Part shown: positions 5,732-7,954 of the stretch, piece after piece
How positions within the stretch are numbered: position 1 is the first letter of the stretch
Layout of the letters: each line of letters opens with the position of its first letter
Made by a program: the position numbers and the translations under genes
Origin: Clostridia bacterium
GTDB taxonomy: Bacteria; Bacillota; Clostridia; Christensenellales; UBA1242
DNA: 7,954 nt
Reading direction: 5' to 3'
Assembly (NCBI GenBank): GCA_017616705.1
Contig: JAFZXQ010000079.1
Span: forward strand, 1-7,954
Notes under the pieces: generated by a model
Told to the model about the DNA's origin: nothing
What the model saw: the letters and a program-made list of their open reading frames with translations, nothing else
Database searches by the model: none

Positions 5732-6535
5732 GAGTAAATTTTTGAGTTTGTAAAAGCCATCTTCATTAGATTTTTTCTTGCCGAAAACTAAGAGGGCAAA
5801 AGCGATAGTAAGATTAAAGCCAGCAAGCATTATATAATAGAATTTAAATGGAACAAATAGGCAGTTTATGTAAAGAAAAATTGAAGATAAAATAAAAAGT
5901 TTCGCGCTTGATTTTGAAAAGAGTTTGGCTTTATTTAGTGTTTTAAAGTGAACTTTTTTAACTTCATTTTGATTTATAAAATCAATTGGGAAAATGTTTT
6001 TTTCTTTCATAAAACTAAAAAGTTCTAAACTATTTAAAATTACGATATTTTCTTGGTTAATTAAAGCACTATCGCTGTTAAAACAAAAAACGATTAACTT
6101 ATTAACTTTTTGTTGATTTTTCAGTTTTGTTAGTTTAATTAAGTCATCTTTTTTAAGGCTAACGCTGTCAAAAAAAGGATAGATGATAGTGGCACTTTCT
6201 TGGTTAATTAGATAGTCATTTTTTATGTTTAGTTTTATTTCGCTGGAAAAAAGGTTTTGAAGAAAAGAAAGAATTTCGCTTTGGGGAAAAGTAAGAAAAA
6301 AATTATCGCAACTAGACTTATTTTTTAAATCTGTTCTTTCAATATTAAGTTTTTTTAGTTTTTTGTTTTTAGCGTAAAATATTTCAGTTAAACTTATTAT
6401 AACCCCAAGAATCGTCAGAATTATAGCCAGATAGAAGTTTTTAGTTAGCCTTATTAAAACAAAGTAAAAAGTTAATGCAAGCCCTGCTAAAATGAAAGCA
6501 AAGTTAAAGATTTTTGCTAGTTTTGATTCTTCCAT
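5714..6535 (-). CDS. Hypothetical membrane protein, four predicted helices with a central soluble domain
   Basis: 273 residues; family not recognised. Two hydrophobic helices at the N-terminus (about 10-30 and 34-54) form a hairpin, a soluble region follows (about 55-205), and two more helices (about 211-230 and 232-252) precede a basic tail. Lysines after helices 2 and 4 suggest that both ends and the central domain are cytoplasmic. Within the soluble part, residues 116-180 show a strand, helix, strand, short strand, helix pattern (ATIIYPFF, DDLIKLTKL, KLIVFCFN, NIVIL, LELFSFMKE). This recalls the second half of Mrr-like restriction-endonuclease folds, but no catalytic D-ExK motif is visible, so this is only a hint. 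The ATG is fixed by an in-frame TAA six bases upstream; no Shine-Dalgarno and no convincing promoter were found. It is rich in Lys, Asn and Phe, less constrained than its neighbours, and convergent with the phe operon. Confidence 0.75.
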   Translation of the reverse strand: MEESKLAKIFNFAFILAGLALTFYFVLIRLTKNFYLAIILTILGVIISLTEIFYAKNKKLKKLNIERTDLKNKSSCDNFFLTFPQSEILSFLQNLFSSEIKLNIKNDYLINQESATIIYPFFDSVSLKKDDLIKLTKLKNQQKVNKLIVFCFNSDSALINQENIVILNSLELFSFMKEKNIFPIDFINQNEVKKVHFKTLNKAKLFSKSSAKLFILSSIFLYINCLFVPFKFYYIMLAGFNLTIAFALLVFGKKKSNEDGFYKLKNLLNKKPA

Positions 6536-6572
6536 AAATTAATGATTGACAAAAATTTAGATTTTAAATCGC

Positions 6573-6601
6573 TTGCCTAAAACAAACTTTAATTATATAA
6601 T
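6573..6601 (+). promoter_or_regulatory. Promoter for the deoC-like/tsaE/tsaB operon, predicted to give a leaderless mRNA
   Basis: TTGCCT (6573-6578, four of six consensus bases) and a perfect TATAAT (6596-6601) are separated by 17 bases. Only six bases lie between the -10 box and the ATG at 6608, so the expected transcription start falls on or next to the A of the start codon. No Shine-Dalgarno sequence precedes that ATG, which agrees with a leaderless transcript. The 72-base divergent intergenic region 6536-6607 otherwise holds nothing I could assign. Confidence 0.78.
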
Positions 6602-6607
6602 AAAACT

Positions 6608-7282
6608 ATGTTTGGGAAGAAAAACAATTTAATAACTGACGGCCTAGGAGACCTTAACAGCAAAGTTGAGTTAACGCTTTTAAATCCAAAGGCAACAAGC
6701 AAAGATGTTTACAATTTTTGCAACATTGCTTATAAAAACAGATATTTTGGCGTTGTTGTTTTTCCGCGTTTTGTTAAACTTGCTTCAAGTTACATTAAAA
6801 GTAAGTTAGATGGGGCAGTTCAGGTTATAGCGTGTGTTGATTTCCCATTTGGCGAAAGCCAAAGTTCAGCTAAAATTGCTTCGGCGAAAAAGTGTTTTAG
6901 TGATGGGGCTGATGAAGTTGATTTTTGTGTTTCTTCTGGCCTTATTCTAGAAGAAGATTATAGGGCAATAAGAACCGAGATTTCAAGAGTTGTCAGAAGC
7001 AGTCATAAAAAGGTTGTTAAAGCAGTTATTGAAACAAGTTTTCTTGACCGCGAACAAATAGCGAGAATAACAAAAGTTTTAGTTAAATGTAAGGTTGATT
7101 ATATTATGACAAATTCAGGGTTTGGCCAAGGTGGCGTTACTCCTGAAATTGTTGAGATAATTGCTAGTTCAACTAAAAATAAATGTGGAATTAAAGCGTC
7201 AGGTGGCGTTTCAAATAAGGTTATTGCCAATAACCTTGTAAGAATGGGCGCAACAAGAATAGGAACAAGTAGGGTTTTATAG
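6608..7282 (+). CDS. DeoC-like (deoxyribose-phosphate aldolase family) protein lacking the Schiff-base lysine
   Basis: 224 residues, TIM-barrel family of 2-deoxyribose-5-phosphate aldolase (DERA), which cleaves deoxyribose-5-phosphate to glyceraldehyde-3-phosphate and acetaldehyde. Family marks: ELTLLNPKAT (21-30), FPRFVKLA (52-59), DFPFGES (78-84), GADEVD (100-105, with the D102-equivalent at Asp105), VKAVIET (137-143), GIKASGG (194-200, with the K201-equivalent Lys196) and a C-terminal GATRIGTS phosphate-binding loop (214-221). The strand that should carry the Schiff-base lysine (VKTSTGF in the family, K167 in E. coli) reads YIMTNSGF, with Met167. The early DHT/DLT motif is ELT. It ends only three residues after GTS, whereas relatives usually continue. 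The start is forced: an in-frame TAA lies 18 bases upstream and there is no other candidate nearby. It overlaps tsaE by one base. Family confidence is high; aldolase activity is doubtful, so the symbol deoC is withheld. Confidence 0.85.
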   Translation: MFGKKNNLITDGLGDLNSKVELTLLNPKATSKDVYNFCNIAYKNRYFGVVVFPRFVKLASSYIKSKLDGAVQVIACVDFPFGESQSSAKIASAKKCFSDGADEVDFCVSSGLILEEDYRAIRTEISRVVRSSHKKVVKAVIETSFLDREQIARITKVLVKCKVDYIMTNSGFGQGGVTPEIVEIIASSTKNKCGIKASGGVSNKVIANNLVRMGATRIGTSRVL

Positions 7283-7704
7283 TGAAAAGCATAATAACAA
7301 AAAGTGAAAAAGAAACAAACAAAGTTGCCGCAAACTTTGCAAAAACTTGCAAAAAGGGCGACGTTGTTTTGTTGTTTGGTGATCTTGGCGCTGGCAAAAC
7401 GGTTTTTAGCAAGGGTTTTGTTTCAGCTTTCTCAAAGAGCGCAGTAACTAGCCCGACGTTTACTATTATTAACACTTATGAAGGCAAAATTCCTGTTTAT
7501 CATTTTGATTTATATAGGATTGAAAATGAGGGAGAACTTGATTTAATAGGGATTCTAGATTATCTTTATGGCGATGGGATTTGCCTTATTGAATGGCCTG
7601 AAAGGGCGCCAAACGCCTTTCCTAAAAATAGCAAAAAAGTTGAAATAAAAAAGCGCGGAGAAAATGTTAGGGAGATAATTTTTTATGAAGATATTGATAA
7701 TTGA
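7282..7704 (+). CDS. tsaE: tRNA threonylcarbamoyladenosine biosynthesis ATPase TsaE
   Basis: 140-residue P-loop ATPase (YjeE family) that works with TsaB and TsaD to make t6A37 on ANN-decoding tRNAs. Seen: Walker A GDLGAGKT at 33-40, VTSPTFTI at 55-62, the HFDLYRI motif at 74-80 and LIEWPE at 102-107, all in the order and spacing of the family. Length is typical. Translation starts at GTG 7282-7284, whose G is the last base of the upstream TAG (TAGTG), giving a one-base overlap; AGGG at 7271-7274 is the probable ribosome binding site. This arrangement suggests translational coupling to the deoC-like gene. An ATG start is not available near the conserved N-terminus. The gene ends at TGA 7702-7704 and overlaps tsaB by 20 bases. 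Confidence 0.96.
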   Translation: MKSIITKSEKETNKVAANFAKTCKKGDVVLLFGDLGAGKTVFSKGFVSAFSKSAVTSPTFTIINTYEGKIPVYHFDLYRIENEGELDLIGILDYLYGDGICLIEWPERAPNAFPKNSKKVEIKKRGENVREIIFYEDIDN

Positions 7705-7954
7705 TTGTTCTAACGGAAACTATGTTTCGCTTATTTCTGGCGATAAGATTATTGAAAGAAAAAACGATAGCAAAGTTAGTGATGACGCCCTAAAAATGAT
7801 TGATGAATGTTTAAATGAGGCTAAAATCAAAACGGCTAATCTTGATGCTGTTGCTGTTAGCATCGGCCCAGGAAGTTTTACCGGAATTAGAGTTGGATTA
7901 ACTATTGCTAAAACAATGAGTTTTGTTAGCAAAATTCCGCTAATTGCGTTTACG
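7685..7954 (+). CDS. tsaB: tRNA threonylcarbamoyladenosine biosynthesis protein TsaB, N-terminal part (cut by window end)
   Basis: First 90 residues of TsaB (YeaZ), an ASKHA-fold protein that forms the scaffold with TsaD and TsaE for t6A synthesis. It opens MKILIIDCSN, matching the usual MKILAIDTS start with Cys in place of Thr, and contains SIGPGSFTGIRVGLTIAK at about residues 59-76, the hallmark motif of the family. A strong ribosome binding site, AGGGAG at 7669-7674, lies inside the tsaE coding sequence 10 bases before the ATG. The first 20 bases overlap tsaE in another frame. The reading frame remains open to position 7954; a full-length protein would be expected to continue for well over 100 residues. 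Confidence 0.95.
   Translation, partial: MKILIIDCSNGNYVSLISGDKIIERKNDSKVSDDALKMIDECLNEAKIKTANLDAVAVSIGPGSFTGIRVGLTIAKTMSFVSKIPLIAFT

Noticed and set aside
6546..6551. Perfect TTGACA upstream of the deoC-like gene
   Set aside because: No -10-like hexamer occurs 15-19 bases downstream; the TTGCCT/TATAAT pair at 6573-6601 is the better promoter.
6560..6570. Inverted repeat GATTT-T-AAATC in the divergent intergenic region as a possible operator
   Set aside because: Short and made mostly of A/T, so expected by chance in this composition; no second copy or regulator gene nearby.
6646..6650. AGGAG inside the deoC-like gene as a ribosome binding site for a later start
   Set aside because: No ATG, GTG or TTG in frame at suitable distance, and a later start would remove the first barrel strand motif.
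7702..7704. Possible use of TGA as tryptophan (Mycoplasma-type code)
   Set aside because: No internal TGA occurs in any conserved frame, tryptophans use TGG, and TGA falls exactly at the expected TsaE end.
7221..7932. Minus-strand open frames opposite tsaE and tsaB (7221-7475 and 7720-7932)
   Set aside because: Shadows of conserved genes on the plus strand; no supporting signals.

Overview
The window is an AT-rich bacterial chromosome segment made almost entirely of conserved housekeeping genes. A tRNA-sensing T-box leader ahead of the phenylalanyl-tRNA synthetase genes, strong AGGAG-type ribosome binding sites and intrinsic terminators point to a low-GC Bacillota, probably an uncultured Clostridia-like lineage. 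That placement is inference; no 16S or other phylogenetic marker was compared. Tryptophan is encoded by TGG, and TGA is used as a stop (end of tsaE), so the ordinary bacterial code fits. There is no insertion sequence, CRISPR array, phage gene, tRNA or rRNA.

Layout. (1) Positions 2-1728, plus strand: the 3' end of an endonuclease III gene (nth), the ribosome-assembly GTPase obg, and the small RNA-binding protein gene yhbY, packed with gaps of 3 and 8 bases. (2) Positions 1739-2007: a near-perfect extended -10 promoter followed by a complete T-box riboswitch. Its specifier codon reads as UUC (Phe), its bulge as UGGU (matching a tRNA ending in ACCA), and it ends in a mutually exclusive antiterminator/terminator. 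(3) Positions 2020-5702: pheS, pheT and a small zinc-ribbon protein gene in one operon under the T-box, closed by a hairpin terminator that also works on the other strand. (4) Positions 5714-6535, minus strand: an unrecognised four-helix membrane protein gene, convergent with the phe operon; its stop codon lies in the terminator loop. (5) Positions 6573-7954, plus strand: a promoter whose predicted start site coincides with the ATG of a deoC-like aldolase gene, then tsaE and the start of tsaB (cut by the window edge), with overlapping reading frames.

How the genes fit together. Most serve translation: ribosome assembly (Obg, YhbY), tRNA-Phe charging (PheS/PheT, controlled by charging of tRNA-Phe itself) and the t6A modification of ANN-decoding tRNAs (TsaE, TsaB). 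Nth is base-excision DNA repair.

The most unusual item is the DeoC-like protein. It keeps the barrel and several active-site motifs of deoxyribose-phosphate aldolase but has methionine where the Schiff-base lysine should be. It appears to be made from a leaderless mRNA and is coupled translationally to tsaE. Second are the unknown membrane protein, whose soluble middle weakly resembles part of a restriction-endonuclease-like fold, and the T-box-controlled zinc-ribbon gene.
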